Positions 34,271-43,410 of a stretch of DNA of 64,000 nucleotides are shown here, piece by piece (positions within the stretch are counted from its first letter, which is position 1; the number at the start of each line of letters is the position of its first letter). The translations under genes were made by a program, and so were the position numbers. The notes under the pieces are model-generated. The model was not told where the DNA came from. It made no database searches and saw only the letters and a program-made list of their open reading frames with translations. The stretch is from Bacteroidota bacterium. Lineage in GTDB: Bacteria > Bacteroidota > Bacteroidia > Bacteroidales > DTGW01. Location: the NCBI GenBank assembly GCA_029572965.1, contig JAKPQD010000164.1:1-64000 (forward strand). Reading direction: 5' to 3'.

Positions 34271-37200
34271 ATGACCGATTCGGTATTAAAATCAATCCTC
34301 AGGCTTTTTGCGATTCTTTCTAATGTAAAATTGTTATACCAGGATACCGATAAGGATACTGCTTTTTTTTCTTCGCGTAAAATTGTCAATGCTTTTCTGG
34401 CACAGGTGTTAAACCCCGAAAAAACTGCCAGGTATATACAGATATTTGACTTTCATTGTAAAAATATCTATAAAAGCCGTAAGACGGAGCCTCTAAAGAG
34501 GATTTCACTCCTTTCGACAAAGTTGGTATTGGTGTGCCGACAAATAAACGATCAACTGGACTATACAAAGAAGATGCTCCTGTTGATGCAGCTACTCGAT
34601 ATTTTAAAAGATGAAGAGGGGGCTATTTCTGATAAACTGCTTGATACGGTTGCAACAATGTCTGAAATACTGCATATTTCTGCAGATGATTTTGATAAAA
34701 TCTTCTTTTTTGTTTTTGGTTCGTTAAAAAACAAAGCAAGAAACAATTCTTTTCTTATTATTTACGGTGAAAATCCGGTTTACAGTTTTAGGCATTTCCT
34801 TCATCGGGAAAATTTGCAAGGTTTCATCCTTGTGTTTTACCATGAAAATACCCAGTCGTATTTTTTTAGACATGAGCAGTTCAATGATATGCTTACTTTA
34901 AATGGCAGGCCTATTGAGCCTTATTGTATTTATATTTTAGAAAAAGGATATGCAATAAGAAGTCCAAAGATACAAACTGTGCATTTTAGCGACATTGCTG
35001 GAAATTTTCTATATCGACATTCGAAATCTGAGATTAAATTGATAGCCCGTGATATTGAGTTTAGATTTGGCAATAGTAGCAACGGGATCCATAAATTTAG
35101 TTTTGTGGCCCAATCGGGGCAGCTTATTGCTATAATGGGAGGTTCAGGGGTTGGCAAATCAACGCTTTTGAATATCCTTAACGGGAATATGAAGCCACAA
35201 TCGGGTAATGTGTTTGTCAGCGATGTGGATATTTATGCCCAACGTGACAAAGCTATTGATTTTCTGGGGTTTGTGCCTCAGGATGATTTGCTTGTTGAAG
35301 AATTGTCTGTGTTTGAAAATTTGTACTATAACGTAAAGCTTTGTTTTGGTAACCTTACTGATGAAGAGGCTACCTATAAAGCATTGCACTTGCTTACAGA
35401 TTTGAACCTGAACGAAATTGCCAACCTTAAAGTTGGGAATGCTTTAAACAAATATATCAGCGGTGGGCAGCGAAAGCGTTTGAATATAGCCCTTGAGCTT
35501 TTGAGGGAGCCAGCTGTGCTTTTTGCCGATGAACCTACTTCCGGCCTTTCATCAAAAGACTCGCTTAAGGTTATGGAACTATTGAAAAACCTGACCTATC
35601 ATGGGAAAATTGTTATTGTCAACATTCACCAGCCTTCTTCAGATATTTTTAAGATGTTTGACCGTTTGTTGGTGCTTGATAAAGGTGGCTATCCGGTGTA
35701 TTTTGGCAATACCACAGACTCTCTTGCTTATTTTAAAAATGTTATACATAGCGTTAATGCTGATGAAAATGAATGCCTGTGGTGTGGAACAATCAATCCG
35801 GAAGAGATTCTTGAAATAATAGAACATGAAAGCCTTACTGTTGAAGGGTTTATGTCAGGTAAGCGAGAGGTTTTGCCCGAAAAATGGTACGAATTGTTTT
35901 TGAAAAATCAAACTTTTACCGAAAACGACTTTGTGTCAAAAAAATTGCCACAAAATAAGAATGGTAAGAAGCCATCGGTGTTTAGACAGTTTTATTTGTT
36001 CTTGAATAGAAATATTCATTGTAAGCTTAGGGATAGCCAATATATTTTGGTTACTCTTTTTGAAGCTCCATTACTTGCTGTTATCCTAAGTTTCTTTACG
36101 CGATTTGTCCCTTCTAACGGCATTTATACTTTTGCTGAAAACCTTAATGTGCCGGCATTTATATTTATGAGCGTTGTTGTTGCTCTTTTCTTAGGAATGA
36201 TGAGCAGTGCTGAAGAAATTATACACGATGCCCGTCAGCGAAAGCGCGAAAGCTTTATCAACTTGAGTAACATAGCTTATTTTAATTCTAAAGTTGTGTA
36301 TGCTTTTATGTTGTCTGCTATTCAAATGGGGCTTTTTGTTGCTATTTCTCATTGGATACTCGAAATACATGGGATGTTTTTTCAGTATTGGTTTGTATTA
36401 TTTTCTGTGGCTTGTTTTGCCAATATGCTAAGCTTAAACCTTTCGTCTGGACTAAAATCTGTTGTTACTATATACATTGCTATCCCATTGCTTTTGATTC
36501 CCCAGCTTTTGCTTAGCGGAACTATTGTAAAATATGACAAATTGCACCCTTATATAAGGTCAGATAAGTACGTACCTTTTATTGGAGATGTTATGACTTC
36601 TCGTTGGGCTTATGAAGCCCTGATGGTAGAACAGTTTGTTTATAACCGCTATGGGGACCGGTTTTACCAGTTCGAATTGAATGAGAGCAATGCTACCTAC
36701 TGCAATAATTATTGGATCCCCGAAGTGCTTAACAGACTTGATATCTGTTTTCAATTGAGGGATGATAGTTTAAAAATTGCCCAATTGACAAGAAGCTTAA
36801 AGCTTATATCTAATGAATTAGTTTCTATTTCTAAAGAATTAAAAATTACTCCTTTCAAATATGATTCTCTGTTGATACCTTCGAGGTTTGATAGTTTGGC
36901 TTTTGTCAGGGCTTCAAATTATGTAAGACATGCACGTGATATTTCTGTAAAAATACTTAATAATACTATTGAGAAAAAGGATGATTATACTCAAAGATTG
37001 ATATTAAGAGAGTTTTCAAATGATGAAGGACAATTGGTAAAATTTAAAAATAGATATTTTAACCAGGCTGTGGCAGATGAAGTTCTCGGCAAAACTTCAT
37101 CTGATCAGATTGCAGTAGTTGACAATTGCTTGATCCGTAAGTTTGAGCCAGTTTTTAACTTTCCTAAAAATAACTTCGGAAGAGCCCATTATTTTGCTCC

Positions 37201-37351
37201 AGCCAAAAAGATAGGCAATTGGTTTCTTGATACCTTTTATTTTAATATCATAGTTATATGGCTTATGGTGGCCATTTGTTATGTATGCCTTGTTACAAAT
37301 GTTTTGAAAAGGTTTATGGATAGGATTTCTTTTGAAAAATCCTTGTTTTAA
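34271..37351 (+). CDS. ABCG-type transporter, fused ATPase and permease, with N-terminal extension
   Basis: A 1026-residue single-chain transporter. Residues 1-260 are an N-terminal region without a recognised domain. The ATPase has Walker A GGSGVGKS at 290-297, ISGGQRKRLNIALELL at ~396 and ADEPTSGLSS (Walker B, ~425). A membrane domain follows from ~600 with about five helices, a large non-membrane insert of ~230 residues (~770-990) and a last helix near residue 1000. The ATPase-before-membrane order is that of the ABCG/White family of half transporters, which dimerise. The substrate is unknown; efflux of a lipid or envelope compound is possible but not shown. It lies directly downstream of the ROK kinase. 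Confidence 0.85.
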   Translation: MTDSVLKSILRLFAILSNVKLLYQDTDKDTAFFSSRKIVNAFLAQVLNPEKTARYIQIFDFHCKNIYKSRKTEPLKRISLLSTKLVLVCRQINDQLDYTKKMLLLMQLLDILKDEEGAISDKLLDTVATMSEILHISADDFDKIFFFVFGSLKNKARNNSFLIIYGENPVYSFRHFLHRENLQGFILVFYHENTQSYFFRHEQFNDMLTLNGRPIEPYCIYILEKGYAIRSPKIQTVHFSDIAGNFLYRHSKSEIKLIARDIEFRFGNSSNGIHKFSFVAQSGQLIAIMGGSGVGKSTLLNILNGNMKPQSGNVFVSDVDIYAQRDKAIDFLGFVPQDDLLVEELSVFENLYYNVKLCFGNLTDEEATYKALHLLTDLNLNEIANLKVGNALNKYISGGQRKRLNIALELLREPAVLFADEPTSGLSSKDSLKVMELLKNLTYHGKIVIVNIHQPSSDIFKMFDRLLVLDKGGYPVYFGNTTDSLAYFKNVIHSVNADENECLWCGTINPEEILEIIEHESLTVEGFMSGKREVLPEKWYELFLKNQTFTENDFVSKKLPQNKNGKKPSVFRQFYLFLNRNIHCKLRDSQYILVTLFEAPLLAVILSFFTRFVPSNGIYTFAENLNVPAFIFMSVVVALFLGMMSSAEEIIHDARQRKRESFINLSNIAYFNSKVVYAFMLSAIQMGLFVAISHWILEIHGMFFQYWFVLFSVACFANMLSLNLSSGLKSVVTIYIAIPLLLIPQLLLSGTIVKYDKLHPYIRSDKYVPFIGDVMTSRWAYEALMVEQFVYNRYGDRFYQFELNESNATYCNNYWIPEVLNRLDICFQLRDDSLKIAQLTRSLKLISNELVSISKELKITPFKYDSLLIPSRFDSLAFVRASNYVRHARDISVKILNNTIEKKDDYTQRLILREFSNDEGQLVKFKNRYFNQAVADEVLGKTSSDQIAVVDNCLIRKFEPVFNFPKNNFGRAHYFAPAKKIGNWFLDTFYFNIIVIWLMVAICYVCLVTNVLKRFMDRISFEKSLF

Positions 37352-37553
37352 AAGCTTTTGCAAAAGAAAAATTGTGTATTTTATTGTATTTGAGCTTTTT
37401 TGAAATGCTCTGTTTCTTGCTTCTGAAGTCGTCTGAGTTGCGTTTAATAATCACCACTTTTTTATATAAATTTAACTCATTGATGTACAATGGCTTGTTA
37501 TTTTTGGTAGTATTTTACTCGTAGTAATGTTATATTATTCTGGTAGTGGCTTT

Positions 37554-37586
37554 TTTGTTTATGCCCTTTGCGCTATTCTACTTTTG
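37554..37586 (+). promoter_or_regulatory. Promoter of the GH5 gene
   Basis: TTTG at 37554-37557 and TACTTTTG at 37579-37586, 21 bases apart, fit the Bacteroidota -33/-7 pair. The ATG is 25 bases downstream of the -7 box. The remaining part of the 259-base gap after the ABC gene shows nothing else recognisable. Confidence 0.65.
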
Positions 37587-37610
37587 TCGGACTAACAAAT
37601 CTGACTAAAT

Positions 37611-40343
37611 ATGAAAAAATTATTAACACTGTTACTTGTTGTTGCATTTATATCACAAGTCAATGCCCAGGGGTTTTTGCATCGTGATAAAAAGGCTATT
37701 GTTGATGGACAGGGCAATGAGGTTATCTTACGAGGTATTGGCCTTGGCGGATGGATGCTTCAGGAACCTTATATGTTGAACCTTAGTGCTACCAATCAAA
37801 GCGATATGCGTGCCCGTTTTGAAAAGTTAATGGGAAAGGAGAATACTGATACTTTTTATACCGTTTGGCGTGCAAATTATATGCAGAAAAAGGATGTCGA
37901 TTCGCTTGCAGCATGGGGCTTCAATAGTATCAGGTTGCCGATGCACTACAACCTTTTTACTTTGCCTATAGGGAAAGAACCGGTTGAAGGCCAGGATACA
38001 TGGCTTGAAACGGGTTTTAATCTTGTAGATAGCCTTCTTTCCTGGTGCGAAACAAATAAAATTTATTTAATCCTCGACATGCATGCCACTCCCGGAGGAC
38101 AAGGCAAAGATGCTGCTATATCTGATTATGTGGACACCTTAAAATCATTGTGGGAGAGCGATCGGAATAAGGCAAAACTTATTGCTTTGTGGAAAAAACT
38201 GGCAGAGCGCTATGCTTCTAAAGAGTGGATTGGGGCTTACGACCTTATCAACGAGCCTAACTGGGATTTTGAGAACAGTGGAAATAAAAACGGTTGCAAC
38301 TGCAATCAAAATGTCCCTTTGCTGAATTTGTACAAAGCACTTATTGATACTATCAGGCTTGTTGATAAAAACCACATGGTTATTGTAGAAGGCAACTGTT
38401 GGGGCAATCGATATAATGGCATGTATTCTTTGGCTACGTATGATGATAATATTGCCTTTAGCTTTCATAAATACTGGAATTACAATGATGAAGGTTCTAT
38501 AAGTGGATTGCTGGGCCTCAGAAATACTTACAATGTACCTCTTTGGTGTGGCGAATCTGGCGAAAACTCTAACAACTGGTACACCAATGCTATCTCTTTA
38601 CTTGAGAAAAATAAAATAGGCTGGGCCTGGTGGTCGTACAAAAAGTTTAATTCTTACTCAGGAACAAACTCAGTATTGCAAACAGCTGATTATGATAAGA
38701 TTATTAGCTATTTTAAAAATGGGACTACGACATTGACTGCCGAAACAGCAAAACCAATCTTGATGAAGATGGCTGATAATCTTAAGTTGGAAAATTGTGT
38801 AACCAACTATCCTGTTATTGATGCTATGTTTAGACAGGTTAAATCTACCGAAACTAAACCTTATAAGCCAAACAAGGTGCCAGGTGTAATATTTTTCTCC
38901 GATTTTGACTTCGGTCGCAACAATTATGCCTATTTTGATACAGATACTGCTAATTACCAGGTTAGTACCAATGCCGGCTTTACTGCCTGGAATTCGGGCT
39001 ATGCTTATCGCAGTGATGGGGTGGATATTCAGGAATGTACAGATGCAACACTCTCTAATGGTTATAATGTAGGATGGACTGTAGCTGGCGAATGGATGAA
39101 ATATACTGTGTCTGTCGATAGTACTGCTGCATACCGTCTTCATCTTCGTTTTGCTGGCCAGAATGCCACCAAAATGCACATGACTGTTGATGGTTATGAT
39201 GCAACTAATGCAATTATCCTTTCAGCTACTGGTGACTGGCAAAAGTGGGCTACAGATAGCTCTGTAGTTGTTGTGCTTACAAAAGGAGTGCATGCTATAA
39301 AGTTTTTTACAGATGAAGGAGGGTGTAACCTTAATTATTTCCAGTTAAAAATTGAAGGTGCAGCTAATTCGGTTTCTTTTAAACCAATATCAGCAGGTAC
39401 TTCATTTGATGGCAAGCGTATAACCCTTGTATTAAGTCACGAGTGTAAAAAGCCTTTTGTGGCTTCTTTAGCAGAATTTGTTGTACAAACCAATAAACGT
39501 CAACTTTCTATTGAAAGTATAGGTATAGGTATTGCTGAGTCTGACCGTGTGGTTTATATCAATTTAATTGATACAATTGCTTTTGACGAGATTGTAACTG
39601 TTGATTATTCTGGCACTTCAATAATAAACACTACTGAAAATACATTAGATAAATTTGAAAAATTTCCTGTGACCAACAATTTACCTGTTTGTGTTGTTAT
39701 TCCTGCAAAAATTGAGGCTGAAAGCTATTATTTTCAAAGTGGCCTTCAGACTGAGAGCTGTACTGAAGGTGGGCTAAATTTGGGCTACACTAATGCCGGA
39801 GATTATATGGATTATTATATTATGGTCAAAAATGCCGGACAATACCCGGTTTCTTTTCGGGTTTCTGCTCTGAATCCTGGTGGAATAATTGAATTACAAA
39901 TAATCAATGGCTCAAATAAAACCGTGTTGGGAACTTTTAATGTCCCTCAAACCAATGGATGGCAAAATTGGCAGACTATTTCAGGTACTGTTACTTTAAC
40001 TCAGGGGAGCCATTTGTTAAGGTTTTACATTAAAAGTCCTGAGTTCAATATCAATTGGTTTAGCATTGGAACGGTTACTGGTATTAGTAAAATGATTAAA
40101 AATGAAGAAGTTAAATTATACCCCAATCCATGTTCCAACATTTTGACTATTCAAAGTGATAAGCCTTTGAATAATGCTAAATTTGCTGTGTTTGATGTAA
40201 CTGGCCGTAAATACGAGGTTATCGATATTTTGCAAAATGCTTGTATTGCTACTATTAATACTGAGCGTTTTGAGGCTGGCAATTACTTTTTAATGGTAAC
40301 AACCACAAACGGGGTTGTGTCAAAGCCTTTTACTGTTAGGTAA
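37611..40343 (+). CDS. Secreted GH5 glycoside hydrolase with two CBM6 modules and type IX sorting domain
   Basis: A 910-residue protein: signal peptide (1-20), GH5 barrel (~21-395), CBM6 (~425-580), an immunoglobulin-like SwmB-type domain (~585-690), a second CBM6 (~695-825) and a Por sorting domain (~835-910, VKLYPNPCSN, DVTGRKYEV). The acid/base is Glu215 in LINEPNW and the nucleophile Glu315 in WCGESGEN; ILDMHATPGGQG and WAWWSYKKF line the site. GH5 members of this kind cleave beta-1,4- or beta-1,6-glucans or mannans; the CBM6 modules suggest glucan or xylan binding. Type IX export would place it on the cell surface. A terminator follows, so it is a monocistronic unit. Confidence 0.92.
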   Translation: MKKLLTLLLVVAFISQVNAQGFLHRDKKAIVDGQGNEVILRGIGLGGWMLQEPYMLNLSATNQSDMRARFEKLMGKENTDTFYTVWRANYMQKKDVDSLAAWGFNSIRLPMHYNLFTLPIGKEPVEGQDTWLETGFNLVDSLLSWCETNKIYLILDMHATPGGQGKDAAISDYVDTLKSLWESDRNKAKLIALWKKLAERYASKEWIGAYDLINEPNWDFENSGNKNGCNCNQNVPLLNLYKALIDTIRLVDKNHMVIVEGNCWGNRYNGMYSLATYDDNIAFSFHKYWNYNDEGSISGLLGLRNTYNVPLWCGESGENSNNWYTNAISLLEKNKIGWAWWSYKKFNSYSGTNSVLQTADYDKIISYFKNGTTTLTAETAKPILMKMADNLKLENCVTNYPVIDAMFRQVKSTETKPYKPNKVPGVIFFSDFDFGRNNYAYFDTDTANYQVSTNAGFTAWNSGYAYRSDGVDIQECTDATLSNGYNVGWTVAGEWMKYTVSVDSTAAYRLHLRFAGQNATKMHMTVDGYDATNAIILSATGDWQKWATDSSVVVVLTKGVHAIKFFTDEGGCNLNYFQLKIEGAANSVSFKPISAGTSFDGKRITLVLSHECKKPFVASLAEFVVQTNKRQLSIESIGIGIAESDRVVYINLIDTIAFDEIVTVDYSGTSIINTTENTLDKFEKFPVTNNLPVCVVIPAKIEAESYYFQSGLQTESCTEGGLNLGYTNAGDYMDYYIMVKNAGQYPVSFRVSALNPGGIIELQIINGSNKTVLGTFNVPQTNGWQNWQTISGTVTLTQGSHLLRFYIKSPEFNINWFSIGTVTGISKMIKNEEVKLYPNPCSNILTIQSDKPLNNAKFAVFDVTGRKYEVIDILQNACIATINTERFEAGNYFLMVTTTNGVVSKPFTVR

Positions 40344-40369
40344 AAACAAACAACCAACTTAATTATACT

Positions 40370-40407
40370 GCCCTGTCAGGAGCTTTTCTGGCAGGGCTTT
40401 CTTTTTT
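40370..40407 (+). terminator. Terminator after the GH5 gene
   Basis: GCCCTGTC (40370-40377) pairs with GGCAGGGC (40390-40397), followed by TTTCTTTTTT. It lies 27 bases after the stop. Confidence 0.85.
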
Positions 40408-40464
40408 CTGTCAACCTAAAGTTATTTTTATTACATTTGTTTATACTAAACTTTAAATCAAAAA

Positions 40465-41004
40465 ATGATGAAAAACATTACAAAAACCTTATTGTTTCTC
40501 GTTGGTTTGTTTGTTTTACCGTCTTTAATTGTATTAGCAGGAAATAAACCCAAAGAAGTTAAAATTCCTTGTGCAGACAAGGGAAGAAGTGATGCTATGT
40601 ATTTCAGGGCATCAAACTCAGCTAAAAGTAACGATATGGCCAGGGCCAAAGATAAGGCTTTGATGGTTACAAAGCAGATGCTTGCATCGCTTATTGGTAG
40701 TACTTTGCAAGCTGTAAACGATAATTTTGCCAGTAGCTCAAGTACTGAGTTTAAGCAATCTATGCAGTCTATCTCTCGTGAAGTTGTCAACCAGCAATTG
40801 AAAAGCGTTGCTATTGCCTGTGAAAAAACCGACAAGGGCAAGGATGGCAATTATGAGTGCTTTATCGCAGTTGAGATGCCAAAGGTTGTATTGGTAGAAG
40901 AAATTGTAAAAGCTGTGGATGGCAATGATAAGCTCAAAGTCGATTTTGATAAAAAGAAATTTGAGGAAATATTTGATAGTGAAATGAAAAAATTAGAAAA
41001 TTAA
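40465..41004 (+). CDS. Exported LPP20-like protein (smaller of a pair)
   Basis: A 179-residue protein with a signal peptide (1-26, no lipobox) and a region ~45-135 with the alternating pattern of LPP20-like domains (DMARAKDKALMVTKQMLASL, ISREVVNQQLKSVAIACEKT, YECFIAVEMPK). A second ATG three bases later is equally possible. The C-terminus is charged and helical. It is followed 13 bases later by a larger protein of the same kind, so the two are co-expressed. The function is unknown; LPP20-like proteins are usually outer membrane or periplasmic. Confidence 0.65.
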   Translation: MMKNITKTLLFLVGLFVLPSLIVLAGNKPKEVKIPCADKGRSDAMYFRASNSAKSNDMARAKDKALMVTKQMLASLIGSTLQAVNDNFASSSSTEFKQSMQSISREVVNQQLKSVAIACEKTDKGKDGNYECFIAVEMPKVVLVEEIVKAVDGNDKLKVDFDKKKFEEIFDSEMKKLEN

Positions 41005-41017
41005 TAAAATAAAGGTC

Positions 41018-42298
41018 ATGAAGAATTTAAAAGTTTATATAACAGTGTTAATAGCATTTTTCTGCAGCTCATTTTTGATCGGCCAGAAAGTGCTTGATAA
41101 AAGTGGCAAACGGCCCAATTGGGTAAATGGTGTTGTGAAAGATTATATCATCGTTACGGCATCAGGCGAAACAGCTGAATCTGCCCAATCCAATGCTTTG
41201 CTGAAAGTAAAAGAACGAATCATCTCTGCTGTGGCCGAAAATGTTCAAACCAGCAGCGATTACTATCGTGGCGACAAAACAGAGAACGGGATTTCAACAT
41301 TTATCGAAAATTTTGAAACATCAACCCGCACAAAGTCTGCTGATATCCCATATTTGAAAGGTATATCTTTAAGTAAGGCAGAGGAATTTTACTGGGAAAA
41401 GGTAAGTGAAAATAATAAAACCCGTTTTTACTATCATTTGAAATATCCTTTTAGCGAAATGGAGCTTAAAAGCCTCATTGTGGACTTTGACATGGCTGAC
41501 AAACAGCTAACGCTTGAGCTTGAGCAGATTATTGACAGCTCGCAAAATATTACTTCTCTTGAGCAAATCTCATATTTCTCATTGGCCTTACAAAAAATGT
41601 CAAAAGCTTTTATAGACCAGAGAAAAGAAAAGGCTGATGTGAATATTGCCAGGTTGAACGAAATGCTCAAATCTGTGGTGCTTTATCCTATTTCCAATAC
41701 CCTTGGCGAAGTCAGATATTCGCTCAAGATTGGCGATAAAGTGGTTACTACTGCTGCCAAACCTAAGGTTACTTCGGTAAACAACTGCGCTAAAATTACC
41801 GAGGTGTTGAACAACCAAACCGAATGGGTGATTAAATACAATTATGATGGTTGTTTTGACGACCCGGCCAACGCTATCGTTGTTTCTTACAGCATGAGCC
41901 CAAGTATGAAAAACAATTTTCCTTTTGATGTGAATGCCAACAAGGCTCAAATTTTCCTCAAAGGCAATGTAATCCTTACCAAAATAAGTGATCAGGGTAG
42001 TACAGTAAATGCAAAATGCCGTATGACGGTCATTTCTAAGTTCAATAGCCCTGTTACTATTGATAAAATAACCCTTGTATGGAACAATTATCCACCACTG
42101 GTAATTGATAACTTTAATAAACAAATCCAAGGCAAAGGCGAACATGAACTGGTTTTTGACCTGCCTCAAGCTATTGATAAAGCCAAATGTAGCGCTTCTG
42201 CCAAAGCTACTATAAACGGCAATATTCAATATCGCTCTGTGGTTGGCGAAAAGTCAACTTTTAATATTTATGACCAGGATATGACTACTGACTGGTAG
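41018..42298 (+). CDS. Exported LPP20-like protein (larger of a pair)
   Basis: A 426-residue protein with an N-terminal signal (1-22) and the LPP20-like stretch near 35-155: PNWVNGVVKDYIIVTASGE, QSNALLKVKERIISAVAENV and EFYWEKVSENNKTRFYYHLKYPF. The second half is a beta-rich domain (~200-426) with no recognised family. It probably forms an envelope module with the preceding paralogue-like gene. A long-armed terminator follows. Confidence 0.65.
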   Translation: MKNLKVYITVLIAFFCSSFLIGQKVLDKSGKRPNWVNGVVKDYIIVTASGETAESAQSNALLKVKERIISAVAENVQTSSDYYRGDKTENGISTFIENFETSTRTKSADIPYLKGISLSKAEEFYWEKVSENNKTRFYYHLKYPFSEMELKSLIVDFDMADKQLTLELEQIIDSSQNITSLEQISYFSLALQKMSKAFIDQRKEKADVNIARLNEMLKSVVLYPISNTLGEVRYSLKIGDKVVTTAAKPKVTSVNNCAKITEVLNNQTEWVIKYNYDGCFDDPANAIVVSYSMSPSMKNNFPFDVNANKAQIFLKGNVILTKISDQGSTVNAKCRMTVISKFNSPVTIDKITLVWNNYPPLVIDNFNKQIQGKGEHELVFDLPQAIDKAKCSASAKATINGNIQYRSVVGEKSTFNIYDQDMTTDW

Positions 42299-42385
42299 AA
42301 TTTATAGAGGTAAAATTAATTCAATATTTTAGACCTTCAGTATGTTAGTGTTTGTTACCCTGTTTTAATGCCGGGGTTGAATAAA

Positions 42386-42437
42386 AAGAATGCAAAGTTT
42401 TAGTAATCAATGTTAAAGCTTTGCATTCTTTTTTTTA
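42386..42437 (+). terminator. Terminator after the LPP20-like operon
   Basis: AAGAATGCAAAG (42386-42397) pairs perfectly over 12 bases with CTTTGCATTCTT (42419-42430), followed by a run of T's. The loop is 21 bases. Confidence 0.85.
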
Positions 42438-42463
42438 TTGTTTTATCCCAAATTGAGCATTAA

Positions 42464-42482
42464 AAGCGCTTAATCGGTTAAG
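42464..42482. promoter_or_regulatory. LacI-like palindromes 5' of susC
   Basis: AAGCGCTT (42464-42471) is an 8-base palindrome and CTTAATCGGTTAAG (42469-42482) is an imperfect dyad. A related palindrome AAAGCGCTTT is at 42776-42785. They could bind a LacI-type or other dimeric regulator; no such regulator of this locus is in the window. Confidence 0.35.
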
Positions 42483-42714
42483 AAATTGTAATTCAATGAT
42501 TTAACAAAATTTTTTGAACAATTTTTTAATCAACTTGTCAAAGTTTATAACATGAAGGTTAACCCAACTAAATCATATAGTTCGGTAAGAAATAGCTTCC
42601 CATTGATTTTAAATTGAGTTTGTCTAATATGGTACTTCGTAAATAAATTTATTGTCTATAACGAGTAATGGTATAAATTTTATAAGAGGAAAAATTGTTT
42701 TGTATTTTAAAAAT

Positions 42715-42742
42715 CTTTCATTTTTAAGTAAAAAAATGAAAG
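42715..42742. repeat. Hairpin repeat, copy 1
   Basis: CTTTCATTTTT and AAAAATGAAAG form an 11-base stem around AAGTAA. The 19 bases from 42707 to 42725 are identical to 43251-43269 (copy 2). It lies about 670 bases before the susC start. Confidence 0.7.
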
Positions 42743-42775
42743 TATTACATTTTTTTTAATAATGAAGAAATATTG

Positions 42776-42848
42776 AAAGCGCTTTTGAAAGGGTTTAAAG
42801 GGTTAGGTATGTATATTTGAACATAATTAAATTACAATAATATATTTG
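42776..42848 (+). promoter_or_regulatory. Promoter region with a GCGC palindrome, start of a possible leader or small RNA
   Basis: TATATTTG occurs twice, at 42812-42819 and 42841-42848. The TTTG of the first is exactly 21 bases upstream of the second, matching the spacing seen for GH5. The palindrome AAAGCGCTTT (42776-42785) lies just upstream and could be an operator. Confidence 0.5.
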
Positions 42849-42855
42849 ATAGAAT

Positions 42856-42992
42856 GTCAATTTTTTGAGTAGATAATAGGTGTTAACAAATCTACCATTA
42901 AATAATGGTTTGTAATTTGTTTATATTTAGTTAGTTGTATGAGTATGGGAAAGGGCTGGTTGAAATTTTTTCAAGTCCCTTTTCTTTTTAGG
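42856..42992 (+). ncRNA. Candidate small RNA or premature leader transcript
   Basis: From the predicted start near 42856 the transcript would contain a hairpin GTAGAT/ATCTAC (42869-42895), a hairpin ACCATT/AATGGT (42894-42909), and a terminator: AAAGGG (42950-42955), TTGAAA (42960-42965), TTTCAA (42969-42974), CCCTTT (42977-42982), then CTTTTTA. No frame of useful length lies within it. It could act in cis as an attenuated leader or in trans as a small RNA. It is inferred by eye only. Confidence 0.4.
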
Positions 42993-43258
42993 ATATTTTG
43001 ATGCGTTTCAGGACTTTAATGAAAATTCAATATTTTAGTTTAGCTAACCTTATTAAAACCAACCTATTTTTTCCTTAAAAGGGAAAGATTACTCTCTTAT
43101 ATTGGGTGGGTTTGTGAAATATAAAGCCTCTACCAAACGATAATGAATAAAGAATCTTTAAAAGTTTTAATTATTTAAAATCCCTGATAAATAAAGAAAA
43201 GTGTTTTTTTAACTATTTCTTAAAGTTTGAGTTTGAGCAGTGGTTGTTTGTTAAAAAT

Positions 43259-43286
43259 CTTTCATTTTTTGTTTAAAAATTGAAAG
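43259..43286. repeat. Hairpin repeat, copy 2
   Basis: CTTTCATTTTTTG... and AAAAATTGAAAG form an imperfect version of copy 1; the preceding 8 bases are also identical. It lies about 125 bases before susC. Confidence 0.65.
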
Positions 43287-43366
43287 AGTGGATAAATAGG
43301 GGGTTAAATGAACTAATATTAATAATATCAGCATAAAGATTGAAAGGTTTCGCAATAGGCAGTCTA

Positions 43367-43402
43367 TACTTTTGGTTTCGTTAACAAATTTTATACTAAC
43401 TA
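43367..43402 (+). promoter_or_regulatory. susC promoter and shared 5' leader motif
   Basis: TACTTTTG (43367-43374) fits the -7 box, 36 bases before the susC ATG. AATTTTATACTAACTA (43387-43402) is also found, identical over 16 bases, just before the GH10 gene at 48577-48592. Confidence 0.55.
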
Positions 43403-43410
43403 TTAATTAA

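Larger units (their letters stand above)
42299..43410. other. 1.1-kb intergenic region upstream of susC
   Basis: There is no convincing protein gene here. It holds the terminator of the LPP20-like operon (42386-42437), two palindromes with AAGCGCTT cores (42464-42471 and 42776-42785), two copies of a CTTTCATTTTT hairpin (42715-42742 and 43259-43286), a promoter-hairpin-terminator unit that may encode a small RNA (42816-42992) and the susC promoter near 43367. The entries around it describe these. Confidence 0.7.
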
